A program made the translations under genes and the position numbers. Of a stretch of DNA of 34,514 nt, positions 15,270-23,222 are shown piece after piece. The DNA is from Deltaproteobacteria bacterium. Lineage in GTDB: Bacteria > Myxococcota_A > Polyangia > JAAYKL01. The notes under the pieces are model-generated. The model saw nothing but the letters and a program-made list of their open reading frames with translations, was not told where the DNA came from and ran no database searches. Location: the NCBI GenBank assembly GCA_016935665.1, contig JAFGQN010000038.1, forward strand, positions 1 to 34,514. Reading direction: 5' to 3'. The first letter of the stretch is position 1. Every line of letters starts with the position of its first letter.

Positions 15270-16345
15270 TCGCTGGCTCCAATCAGGTGCGTCAGAGTCG
15301 ACGCTGAAATTCCCAGACCGTGACATTCCTTCAGACGGAGCATTTCGCCTTGCCGCTGGATATAACCGTCCAGATGGATGGGTCCCAGGGCCGGGTGCGG
15401 AAACAGGCCACATGCACTTTCCGTTCGAATGGATGCCGCCAGATGAACAGCGGCCAGGTAACCGGGCAGAGATTCGTACATATGGGTCACGATGATTTTC
15501 AAGCGGTGTTGCCGTGCAAACTGTGCCAACCGATGGATTTTAAAGAAACCGCCCAGCAAAGAAGGCTTGAGCACCAGAGCATTGCAGGACGGATGCATAG
15601 TGATGGCATGTATATTTTTGAGATGCACCAGACTTTCATCAAACGCGAATGGAATGGGCAATGGGCTGGGAATCATCGTTTCGAACGGCGCCGGCTCTTC
15701 GATGAATTCCGGGCAGAAAGGGGCAAATGCAGCCAGTTTATGGGACATCCTTTGGCCGGCCAATGTGCCATTGGCATCCAAACGAATGTCGATGGTGTCG
15801 CCAAACGTCTCTCTGAGCCAGTGCAGCTGTTGCATCTCTGTGCGAGCACTGTTGCGGGCGCCCACCTTTATTTTAAAAACGCGAATTCCATCGTCGTAAA
15901 ATTGGGTGGCAATGTCCCTGTAGTCGGTGCTGGGCAGCAGTGCATTCGCCTTCACGGGGGAGATTTGGCGTACAAACAATCGCCAAAGGGGAATGCGATG
16001 CGCCTTTGCCAGCAAGTCCAGCAGCGCGGTTTCCAGGGCAAAACGTGCTGCCGGGGTCTTGTCGGTGAAGGCGCGGGATACCGCCTCCACGTCCTGAACT
16101 GTTTCGATAACGTTATTGACTATCCGTGGCAGGAATCGAGACAATGCCTGATGGCACTGCAGCAGCGTGTCTGGAGAATGCCCGGGAAGGGGTGATGCTT
16201 CTCCTGTTCCGGTATTTCTGTCGCCATCGCTGACAAAAACGTAGACACGGCAAAACTGCTGCCAGCTTTTTGCCGCGTTTCCCACTGCGAATGGAATTCG
16301 CAGGGCGCGCTCAATGACCTTCCATTGTTTGATGATGATTGCCAT
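15266..16345 (-). CDS. menC: o-succinylbenzoate synthase
   Basis: 359 residues, enolase superfamily (muconate lactonizing group). Catalytic Lys in FKIKVGA (about 166-172), metal ligands in RLDANGT (Asp), FIEEPAPF (Glu) and FAFDES (Asp), and the second catalytic Lys in LVLKPSLLGG. It dehydrates SHCHC to o-succinylbenzoate. The sequence is divergent, as is usual for OSBS; the neighbours menA, menB and menE make the assignment firm. ATG 16345 shares one base with the menA stop (TAATG). Confidence 0.93.
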   Translation of the reverse strand: MAIIIKQWKVIERALRIPFAVGNAAKSWQQFCRVYVFVSDGDRNTGTGEASPLPGHSPDTLLQCHQALSRFLPRIVNNVIETVQDVEAVSRAFTDKTPAARFALETALLDLLAKAHRIPLWRLFVRQISPVKANALLPSTDYRDIATQFYDDGIRVFKIKVGARNSARTEMQQLHWLRETFGDTIDIRLDANGTLAGQRMSHKLAAFAPFCPEFIEEPAPFETMIPSPLPIPFAFDESLVHLKNIHAITMHPSCNALVLKPSLLGGFFKIHRLAQFARQHRLKIIVTHMYESLPGYLAAVHLAASIRTESACGLFPHPALGPIHLDGYIQRQGEMLRLKECHGLGISASTLTHLIGASE

Positions 16346-17283
16346 TACACCCTGGGCACAACCAGTGCGAGTGCCAGCACTCCACCAAAAAGAAATGTAA
16401 ACATCGCCGTTTTTGCCAGCACATCATTGAGCATTTTTCCCTCGAGTACGGTCAGGCGCCTGAAGTTATGAATGCCGATGGGAGCAATGGCGCCGGTCAG
16501 GAACACCCAGTGGTTTTGTGTGAGCGATGCAATAAGCCCAACACAGACGTACGCAAAAAACAATCCGAACGCATATTGGGCAATGCCAAACCGTTTGCCC
16601 CATCGGGCCACCACGGTTTTTTTGCCGTGCTGACGGTCCTGGAGTTCGTCTCGGACATTGTTGACCACCAGCAGATTCATTGCCAGAAGTCCCATGGCGC
16701 AGGCGGCGGGCCAGGCAATGACGGGAATCCCAAAGGGGGCGGATACGCTTTTGCCGCACAGTTGCGTTGTTCCCACCACGGCCACCAGTCCAAAGAAAAC
16801 AAACACGAAAATGTCTCCCAGGCCATTGTAGCCCAGTGGAAACGGGCCACCGGTATATACAATGGCACAAAGAACAGCCATAATCCCCAGAACCACGTAT
16901 GGCCAGCCGCCGTGCCAGACCAGAACGCTGCCCGTTGCCATTGCCAGAAAGGAAACCACCACAAGTGCAACCCGCATACGGAAATGGGTGATCAGTCCCT
17001 GCTGCATGGCGCGGGGGGGGCCCAATCTGTCGTCGTTGTCTGCGCCCTTTTTAAAATCGTAAAAATCATTGGCCAGGTTTGAGAGGATTTGCAGGAGAAG
17101 GGCCGTCACCAGACAAACTGCCGCGATAGGGTACTGAATTGGTTCAGCTGAGGATGTGTACGCCACCGCGATGCCCACGATGATTGGCGCGATTCCCACC
17201 GGCAACGTTTTGGGGCGCGCTGCGAGAATCCAGGCCCCCATGGAATTGGGACGCGGAAGAGGCAAAGCGGAGGGACGACTCAT
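16345..17283 (-). CDS. menA: 1,4-dihydroxy-2-naphthoate polyprenyltransferase
   Basis: 312 residues, UbiA-superfamily integral membrane prenyltransferase with about eight helices. First Asp-rich motif: [20 protein letters not shown] followed by PPRAM. Second: [20 protein letters not shown]. MenA prenylates DHNA to demethylmenaquinone. A ~17-residue polar N-terminus precedes the conserved [21 protein letters not shown] 17283 overlaps the menB stop by four bases. Methylation (MenG/UbiE) is not encoded in this window. Confidence 0.95.
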   Translation of the reverse strand: MSRPSALPLPRPNSMGAWILAARPKTLPVGIAPIIVGIAVAYTSSAEPIQYPIAAVCLVTALLLQILSNLANDFYDFKKGADNDDRLGPPRAMQQGLITHFRMRVALVVVSFLAMATGSVLVWHGGWPYVVLGIMAVLCAIVYTGGPFPLGYNGLGDIFVFVFFGLVAVVGTTQLCGKSVSAPFGIPVIAWPAACAMGLLAMNLLVVNNVRDELQDRQHGKKTVVARWGKRFGIAQYAFGLFFAYVCVGLIASLTQNHWVFLTGAIAPIGIHNFRRLTVLEGKMLNDVLAKTAMFTFLFGGVLALALVVPRV

Positions 17284-18101
17284 GGACGCCTTTTGAATTT
17301 GCTGAAATCCGGGGACCTTTTTTCAAGGAAGGCGTTTTTCCCTTCCTGTCCCTCTTCGGTCATATAAAAAAGCATGGTGGCGTTGCCGGCCAGTTCCTGC
17401 AATCCCGCCTGCCCGTCGCAATCCGCATTCAACGCCGCCTTTAGACAGCGCAGCGCCATGGGACTGTTGGCGAGCATTTCGCGACACCATTGCACGGTTT
17501 CGGATTCCAGTTCTGCAAGAGGAACAACCGTGTTGACCAATCCCATGTCCAGCGCTTCTCTGGCACTGTACTGGCGGCACAAAAACCATATTTCCCTGGC
17601 CTTTTTCTGGCCAACGATGCGTGCCATGTAAGATGCGCCGTATCCGCCATCGAAACTGCCCACCCTGGGACCTGTCTGCCCAAATACAGCGTTTTCAGCT
17701 GCAATGGTGAGGTCGCACATCAGATGAAGCACATGTCCCCCGCCAATGGCATAACCGGCCACCATGGCCACCACGGGCTTGGGAAGTGTGCGAATCTGCC
17801 GTTGCAAATCCAGTACGTTCAGTCTTTGCACGCCATCAGCGCCCTCATACCCGGCTTCTTTTCTGATTTTTTGATCGCCTCCCGAGCAGAATGCCTTGTC
17901 GCCCATGCCAGTCAGGATGATCACTCCGACCTCCGGATCGTTTCGGGCGTCGTCAAACGCCAAAGACAGTTCCATAACGGTTCCTGGGCGGAACGCATTG
18001 TGCACTTCGGGGCGATTAATGGTCACTTTCGCGATGCCTTCTGCTTTTTCGTACACCACGTCTTCAAAGGACATGGCTGATTGCCAATTGATTGGTCTCA
18101 T
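17280..18101 (-). CDS. menB: 1,4-dihydroxy-2-naphthoyl-CoA synthase
   Basis: 273 residues, crotonase fold. Oxyanion-hole segments [10 protein letters not shown] and [13 protein letters not shown], then [20 protein letters not shown] and [13 protein letters not shown], all diagnostic of MenB. The QTGP form (Gly rather than Asp as in the mycobacterial QTD form) marks a bicarbonate-dependent type I MenB, from family knowledge. It closes the second ring on OSB-CoA. ATG 18101 is preferred over ATG 18074 because GAGGT lies ten bases before the first and nothing before the second. First gene of the operon; promoter expected in 18102-18250. Confidence 0.96.
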   Translation of the reverse strand: MRPINWQSAMSFEDVVYEKAEGIAKVTINRPEVHNAFRPGTVMELSLAFDDARNDPEVGVIILTGMGDKAFCSGGDQKIRKEAGYEGADGVQRLNVLDLQRQIRTLPKPVVAMVAGYAIGGGHVLHLMCDLTIAAENAVFGQTGPRVGSFDGGYGASYMARIVGQKKAREIWFLCRQYSAREALDMGLVNTVVPLAELESETVQWCREMLANSPMALRCLKAALNADCDGQAGLQELAGNATMLFYMTEEGQEGKNAFLEKRSPDFSKFKRRP

Positions 18102-18380
18102 ATGGGGCTTTACCTCGTATCGCAGTGTCGTTGATGATGCGTGCGGATTTATTTTATTTTCGATTTGTAAAAAACGTTGCTTTAAAACACAATATTTAAA
18201 ATAATATTTTCGATAACACTGTTCGATTTATTTCAAAGTAACATCGTTTGTAGTGGCAATATTTTCAAATGGTTGAGTGCAAGGGGGCCGTCTGAATATT
18301 AACTGGTTGCTTAATTTTCCAATGCAAAAACCGTAGTGGTAGATAAAGTGTTTTAATTTTCCACCAAGCGGGAGCGGATA
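18102..18380. promoter_or_regulatory. divergent intergenic, AT-rich
   Basis: 279 bases between menB (-) and the PAS kinase (+). Very AT-rich at 18140-18240, with runs such as aatatttaaaataatatttt, suitable for promoters of both directions. No specific box could be assigned, and no gene is seen. Confidence 0.35.
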
Positions 18381-19547
18381 ATGGGAGAAGCTGTGTTGGA
18401 ACAGGAACAGATGGAGCTGAACGATATGGCAACGCTTGCACTGGTTTGTCGCAGCGCGCTTCTGGGGAGCTGGCGGCTTCAAAGAACCTCAGGCACCATC
18501 ACGCTGTCCCAGGAATACTGTCGATTGCTTCGAATTCCATCATCCGCGGAACTGATGCTGCCCCACGATGTTTTTTGTTCAAAGTACATTCATCCCGAGG
18601 ATAACTGGTTCGTTCGCGATTATCAAATATCGCCACCCGGTCGTAAGTACTCGTTCAGAGCGATATGCGCGGACGGAGTGGAGCGGTGGCTGGAATCCTT
18701 TCCAGTGCAAACCGACAATGTCAACCGGGAAATGCTGTCGGGTGTGGTTCAGGACATTACCGAACGGATGGCCCATGAAGACAATCTGCGAAACGCACGA
18801 AAAATGGAATCCATTCGCAGCATTGCCGGTGGGATTGCACATGAGTTCAACAATATTCTCTACTCAATGGCGGGCTATCTCGGTCTGGTGAAGGAGATGC
18901 TGACGGATGTAACCACTCTGGATATGACCGAGCTGGCCGATTGTGTGGGGGAAATGGAAATCAGCAATCAGCGGGCGGTTCGATTGATTAAAAAGATACA
19001 GGCCTTTAGCCATAGTGGTCGACATGGAATCGCTATAGTGGATTTGGACAGGGCCATCGATATGGCGGTGAAGACCGCTCCCGTCTACGAAAACATAAAT
19101 GTGCGCACGGCGTTGCCTTCCGAAGGTGCTGTCCGTGTATACGTGAACGAGGCCATTCTGGTGGAGGGGCTTTGCAATATTATTGATAATGGGATTGCAG
19201 CGATGGAGAAGTCCGGCGGCACGCTCGATATTCGCACCGACATCGTGTTTGCGGAAGATAATCGACCTGCGGCCTGCGGCACGGTAAAGACGGGATATTA
19301 TGGACGGGTGCTTATTCGGGATGAGGGATGTGGGATGGATAGAAACACCATTTCCCGCATATTTGAACCGTTTTACACCACGAAACAGGCGGGAGATGGA
19401 ACAGGGCTTGGGCTTGCCATTGTTTATGGTATGGTGAATGCCGCCGGTGGCGCTGTTGAAGTGGAAAGTCAACCCGGGAAGGGGACAATATTCAAGTTGC
19501 TTCTTCCCTACTGTTCGAATCAGGTACAGGGAGAGAGTGTTCAATGA
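18381..19547 (+). CDS. PAS-domain sensor histidine kinase
   Basis: 388 residues, soluble (no membrane helices). A PAS domain (about 20-130; note the Trp-rich GSWRLQ start and VVQDITERM end) is followed by a HisKA-like helix pair with GGIAHEFNNILYSM, phospho-acceptor H154, of the NtrB/HWE-neighbour hybrid-kinase type. The ATPase domain has IIDNGIAAM (N box), IRDEGCGMD (G1), FEPFYTTKQAGDGTGLGLAI (F/G2 boxes) and a C-terminal GKGTIFKLLLP. GGGAG lies eight bases before ATG 18381. The stop overlaps the response-regulator ATG (ATGA), so the two form a pair. Confidence 0.92.
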   Translation: MGEAVLEQEQMELNDMATLALVCRSALLGSWRLQRTSGTITLSQEYCRLLRIPSSAELMLPHDVFCSKYIHPEDNWFVRDYQISPPGRKYSFRAICADGVERWLESFPVQTDNVNREMLSGVVQDITERMAHEDNLRNARKMESIRSIAGGIAHEFNNILYSMAGYLGLVKEMLTDVTTLDMTELADCVGEMEISNQRAVRLIKKIQAFSHSGRHGIAIVDLDRAIDMAVKTAPVYENINVRTALPSEGAVRVYVNEAILVEGLCNIIDNGIAAMEKSGGTLDIRTDIVFAEDNRPAACGTVKTGYYGRVLIRDEGCGMDRNTISRIFEPFYTTKQAGDGTGLGLAIVYGMVNAAGGAVEVESQPGKGTIFKLLLPYCSNQVQGESVQ

Positions 19548-19909
19548 CACGCATTTTAGTAATCGATGATGATGTTCAGGTTTGTACCATGCTGGAGCGC
19601 TTCTTTGCCCGCAAGGGATATGAAGTGGATGTGGCGTATGATGGATTTCAGGGAATTACAAAATTTCATCCGGAGAAAACAAATCTGGTGATTACGGATT
19701 TGGTGATGCCAGAGAAGGAAGGCATTGAAACCGTGATGGAATTGCGGTCAAGGCATCCGGACGTGAAAATTATCGCCATCTCCGGCGGCGGTCGGGTGGG
19801 GCCGGAATCCTATCTCGAAATTGCCAGGGAGCTGGGCGCCCAGCGGACGTTTGAAAAACCCGTGGATTTTGACGAATTGTTGGGAGCAGTTGAAGAATTG
19901 ACCGCTTGA
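19544..19909 (+). CDS. single-domain response regulator
   Basis: 121 residues, receiver domain only. Acidic pocket DDD (8-10), phospho-acceptor D52 in ITDLVMPEKEG, Ser at AISGGG and Lys105 in FEKPVD are all in place. No output domain, so it acts by protein contact, like CheY or Spo0F. It partners the kinase encoded directly upstream, with ATGA overlap. The real output of the pair is unknown. Confidence 0.93.
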   Translation: MTRILVIDDDVQVCTMLERFFARKGYEVDVAYDGFQGITKFHPEKTNLVITDLVMPEKEGIETVMELRSRHPDVKIIAISGGGRVGPESYLEIARELGAQRTFEKPVDFDELLGAVEELTA

Positions 19910-19983
19910 GGTTGGCCAGTTCGCCGGCATTGGCGTGGCCGAAAAAAATCAAACCGTCGCTTGCATTTTTGCCAACCTGTTGA

Positions 19984-19999
19984 AAGTATTTAAATACTT
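19984..19999. promoter_or_regulatory. 16-bp perfect palindrome upstream of radC
   Basis: aagtatttaaatactt reads the same on both strands. It starts 48 bases before the radC ATG. A dimeric repressor site is possible; it does not look like a terminator because no GC stem or T-run is present. An additional 8-base inverted pair (aggttggc 19909-19916, gccaacct 19971-19978) lies between it and the response-regulator stop. Confidence 0.4.
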
Positions 20000-20031
20000 G
20001 TCTGGCATGCCGGTTGCTTTGTTCCGTATGT

Positions 20032-20721
20032 ATGAATTTGTCAAACAGCAATCAGGAAAAACCAAGAGAACGTTTGCGGGATAAAGGCGTCGCTTACCTT
20101 GGGGATGCCGAACTTGTGGCCATACTCATCGGTACGGGTACGCGTGGCCTGGGAAGCGTCGCTTTGGCCACCCAATTGTTGCAGCACATCGGCGGCGTTG
20201 TGGGGTTGAATGCGCAGGGGCTGGGATCTTTGTGCGAACTGCCGGGGATGGGAATAGCCAAAGCCGCGAGGCTGCTGGCTGCCATGGAATTGGGGGCGCG
20301 CGTCATCGAAAAACGGAATATCAAAGCCGGGTTAAATCGGTTTACCTGCAGTCGCGACATTTTTCAGCGATACCACGGCCGGTTGAGTGCCCTTCGGCAG
20401 GAAGTGTTTCTGGCTGTGGGATTGAACAATAAGAATGAGGTGCTCACCGAGCAGGTGGTGGCCATGGGAACAGTAGACGAGTGCCGGGTCAATCCCAGAG
20501 AAGTGTTTCGGCCCATGATTTTGGAGGCGGTGGCGCGGGTACTGTTGCTGCACAACCATCCTTCCGGCGATCCCACGCCCAGTCCCGATGATGTCGAACT
20601 TACTTCGCGGCTTGCAGAGGTGGGCATTCTGTTGGGGATTCCCGTCCTCGATCATCTGGTGGTGGGGCGCAATAGCTATCGTTCCCTTCGGGACATGGGG
20701 CTTTTAACAGATAAGCTGTAA
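20032..20721 (+). CDS. radC: RadC family JAB/MPN-domain protein
   Basis: 229 residues from ATG 20032. An upstream TTG (20014) would add six residues but the family begins close to NQEKPRERLRDKGVAYLGDA. A helix-hairpin-helix segment (LCELPGMGIAKAARLLAAME) precedes the RadC JAB domain with the metal-site motif LLHNHPSGDPTPSPDD (HxHP...D). The catalytic acid may be the Glu of LTEQ. The historical DNA-repair role of RadC is doubtful; it is a predicted metalloprotease or nuclease-like enzyme (family knowledge). No Shine-Dalgarno is visible. Ends 57 bases before the sulfatase-fold gene. Confidence 0.93.
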   Translation: MNLSNSNQEKPRERLRDKGVAYLGDAELVAILIGTGTRGLGSVALATQLLQHIGGVVGLNAQGLGSLCELPGMGIAKAARLLAAMELGARVIEKRNIKAGLNRFTCSRDIFQRYHGRLSALRQEVFLAVGLNNKNEVLTEQVVAMGTVDECRVNPREVFRPMILEAVARVLLLHNHPSGDPTPSPDDVELTSRLAEVGILLGIPVLDHLVVGRNSYRSLRDMGLLTDKL

Positions 20722-20778
20722 AAAAACCGCTGGTATGAATCACTTGGTCTTCTGTTCAAAGCCGTTTATAAGAACGCC

Positions 20779-23214
20779 ATGACGATTCAACATCATATGA
20801 CAAAACAGAATTTGAAATTCATCGAACGGTTGGGATACGCCGCCATCGGACTGTGGCTGTGCGGTTGTGCCAATGGGAACAACGGTTCTCATGCGACAGA
20901 TTCGATGATGTCTTCCACCGAAAAGGTGGCTGGCATGCCTGTGGTTACGTCCTTGAAATCCAAATCAGGCTCATCCCGGTTGGCGTCGCAACCAAAGGAT
21001 ACCACGCCGTTACCGCCCAGTGAATTGCGCTTTGATTTTGCAGCGAATATGGATTTGGCCCATCTGCGATCCGGTGGTCTCCTGCTGGATTTCGGCACAA
21101 CATCCCGAAATAAATACACGGTGGGAGACTGGAAAACCGGCTGGCGTGGCAACTACACACTTGATGGAACCACCCTCTCCTATATAGAGGACAAAGCAGC
21201 TCGTGTATTCTTTTTCCTTGGGGAGGCGGAGGCAGGCAACGGCCGTTTGATTATTCGCGCCCGAGGCATTGGGAAAAAGGCCACAGGTCGGTTGTATCTA
21301 AATGGGGAAGGGCTGGGGCCCGTGGTATTTGAATCGCGGTTTTCGCATGTTGCCGTCGATACACAGGGGAAACTGAAGGCCGGGAATAATGAACTGCTGT
21401 TACGAGTGAATCCGGCGGAGCGGGCGGCGGATGGGAAGCTGGCCCGACTGGCGGTGGATTATATTCGGGTTATTCCCGAAGGCGCCAGCGAGGTTCAGGC
21501 CGCGGCGTCGGTGTCCTCGGTGCTGTCCAGCAGCAACGGCGGCGTCGACAGCGCACTTCGACTCACGGCGGGCGATCGTCTCACATGGTACTTGCCAGTG
21601 CCAAAGATGGCATTTGTGACGATAAAGTTGCGCGCCGTTGGCGAAAGCAAAAGCGGTGTGGTCACATTGTCTGTATCCCAACGCGGGTTGCCCTCAAAAG
21701 AGCTGTTGCGGCAAACGGTGGATCAGAAAGGTGATATTGCATCAGTCCCGTTGCAGGAGTGCGATGATGATGTTTGCGCTGTGGATGTGGAAGTGCACAA
21801 GGGAGAAGTGTTTTTCGAAAAACTGCAGATGCGACTGCCCAGTCTGCCTAAGAATGAGGCGTCGGGCAAGCGCGCGGCCACCAATGTGGTGCTGATACTT
21901 ATCGATACGCTGCGCGCCGATCATCTGTCCAGTTATAATCGAGAGACTCGGGTGCAGACGCCCTTCCTGGACGCGCTGGCCAAAGAATCGATGGTGTTTG
22001 AAAATGCCTGGGCGCAGGAAAACTGGACCAAGCCCTCGATAACCTCTCTGTTGTCGGGACTCTATTCAGCGACACATCAGAACAAGACCGAGCAAAACAA
22101 AGTGCCTTCATCGGTGGTGATGATTCAGGAACATTTACAGAAGCTGGGTTTTGAAACCGCCGGTTTTGTGGCCAACGGATACATTTCGGACAAATTTGGA
22201 TTCAAACGTGGTTGGGATACCTGGACCAATTATGTGCGCGAAGGAAAGCGAAACCGGGCCCAGTTCGTGGCGGAAGAAGCGGTGGCGTGGCTGAAAAAAC
22301 GAAATGAATCGAAACCTTTCTTTTTATATGTGCACACTATTGACCCCCATGTGCCGTATATTCCCCCAGCAAAATATCGGGCATTGTACGACAACGAGCC
22401 GTACAATGGCATCGTTGAAGCCACAAAAACCGCTGATTTGCTGGGCAAGGTGAAAATCGGTGCTGCGCGCCTGAACGATAGGGATAAATTTCGTTTGGAA
22501 GCCCTGTATGACGGTGAAATATCTTACCATGACGACCACATCGTAAAGGTATATGACGAACTGAAAGAGCAGGGGCTCCTTGAAAACACGGTGCTGGTGG
22601 TCACGGCGGATCATGGCGAGGAATTTTTTGAGCATGGCAGTGTGGGCCACGGGCATTCTCTGTATGAGGAATTGCTGCATGTGCCTTTGTTCGTTCGACT
22701 GCCCGGTGCAAAACCCGAAAGCGGTGCGCGATTTACCGAAATGGTGGAGTTGGTGGATGTGGCGCCCACGGTGTGTGAAATGACGGGCGTGACCGTGCCC
22801 GAAGGTGTCGAGGGAAAGAGTCTGGCGCCGCAGTTGAACGGATCTGAGATCGACTGGCCCAATGTGGCCTTTTCCGAATTCATGGAAGGCCAGCTCACTG
22901 TGCGGACCATTCGCTATAAGCTGATTTACCGTGGATTGAGCACCACCGTGTTTGACCTTGAAACCGATCCGCTGGAAACCGCGGACCTGACCGCGGAACG
23001 CCCCGAGGCGTTTGTGCTGCTCCGAGATATGCTGGGAGTGCATATGGGCGGCTTTGCGCCCACTGGCGAACTGAATGCCGGCAGTTCCAGGACCTCGGGG
23101 AAATCAGGCACCAGTCCTGCGAATAAGCCCCCAAAGGTGCATCAGCGCGAAAATGCCAACATCGACGCGGAAACCCGCAAGCAGCTCAAAGCCCTTGGCT
23201 ACATGGGGGATTAA
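20779..23214 (+). CDS. sulfatase/alkaline phosphatase-superfamily lipoprotein, Thr at nucleophile position
   Basis: 811 residues. Signal segment ends GLWLCGC, with C30 (or C28) as lipid Cys. Residues 80-355 form a beta-rich N-terminal region with no domain that I recognise; YLNGEGLGPVVF and LLLRVNPAE suggest a galactose-binding-like jelly roll. Residues 367-720 are the sulfatase fold: NVVLILIDTLRADHLSSY (metal Asp376), VHTIDPHVPYIPP, ADHGEEFFEHG and VGHGHSLYEELLHVPLF. The usual C/S-x-P-x-R nucleophile motif is replaced by W-T417-K-P-S, so the residue is Thr, as in LtaS-like phosphoglycerol transferases. Hence not a classical formylglycine sulfatase (inference). The end, LKALGYMGD, is common to this deltaproteobacterial group. 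Confidence 0.88.
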   Translation: MTIQHHMTKQNLKFIERLGYAAIGLWLCGCANGNNGSHATDSMMSSTEKVAGMPVVTSLKSKSGSSRLASQPKDTTPLPPSELRFDFAANMDLAHLRSGGLLLDFGTTSRNKYTVGDWKTGWRGNYTLDGTTLSYIEDKAARVFFFLGEAEAGNGRLIIRARGIGKKATGRLYLNGEGLGPVVFESRFSHVAVDTQGKLKAGNNELLLRVNPAERAADGKLARLAVDYIRVIPEGASEVQAAASVSSVLSSSNGGVDSALRLTAGDRLTWYLPVPKMAFVTIKLRAVGESKSGVVTLSVSQRGLPSKELLRQTVDQKGDIASVPLQECDDDVCAVDVEVHKGEVFFEKLQMRLPSLPKNEASGKRAATNVVLILIDTLRADHLSSYNRETRVQTPFLDALAKESMVFENAWAQENWTKPSITSLLSGLYSATHQNKTEQNKVPSSVVMIQEHLQKLGFETAGFVANGYISDKFGFKRGWDTWTNYVREGKRNRAQFVAEEAVAWLKKRNESKPFFLYVHTIDPHVPYIPPAKYRALYDNEPYNGIVEATKTADLLGKVKIGAARLNDRDKFRLEALYDGEISYHDDHIVKVYDELKEQGLLENTVLVVTADHGEEFFEHGSVGHGHSLYEELLHVPLFVRLPGAKPESGARFTEMVELVDVAPTVCEMTGVTVPEGVEGKSLAPQLNGSEIDWPNVAFSEFMEGQLTVRTIRYKLIYRGLSTTVFDLETDPLETADLTAERPEAFVLLRDMLGVHMGGFAPTGELNAGSSRTSGKSGTSPANKPPKVHQRENANIDAETRKQLKALGYMGD

Positions 23215-23222
23215 GGGGCGCG

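Noticed and set aside
15320-16195. 291-codon plus-strand ORF opposite menC
   Set aside because: Shadow of menC; no recognisable features, while menC has all its catalytic motifs.
16339-17082. 247-codon plus-strand ORF opposite menA
   Set aside because: Shadow of menA, His/Gln-rich with no fold seen.
22324-23043. 239-codon minus-strand ORF opposite the sulfatase-fold gene
   Set aside because: Shadow; His-rich with no recognisable motifs.
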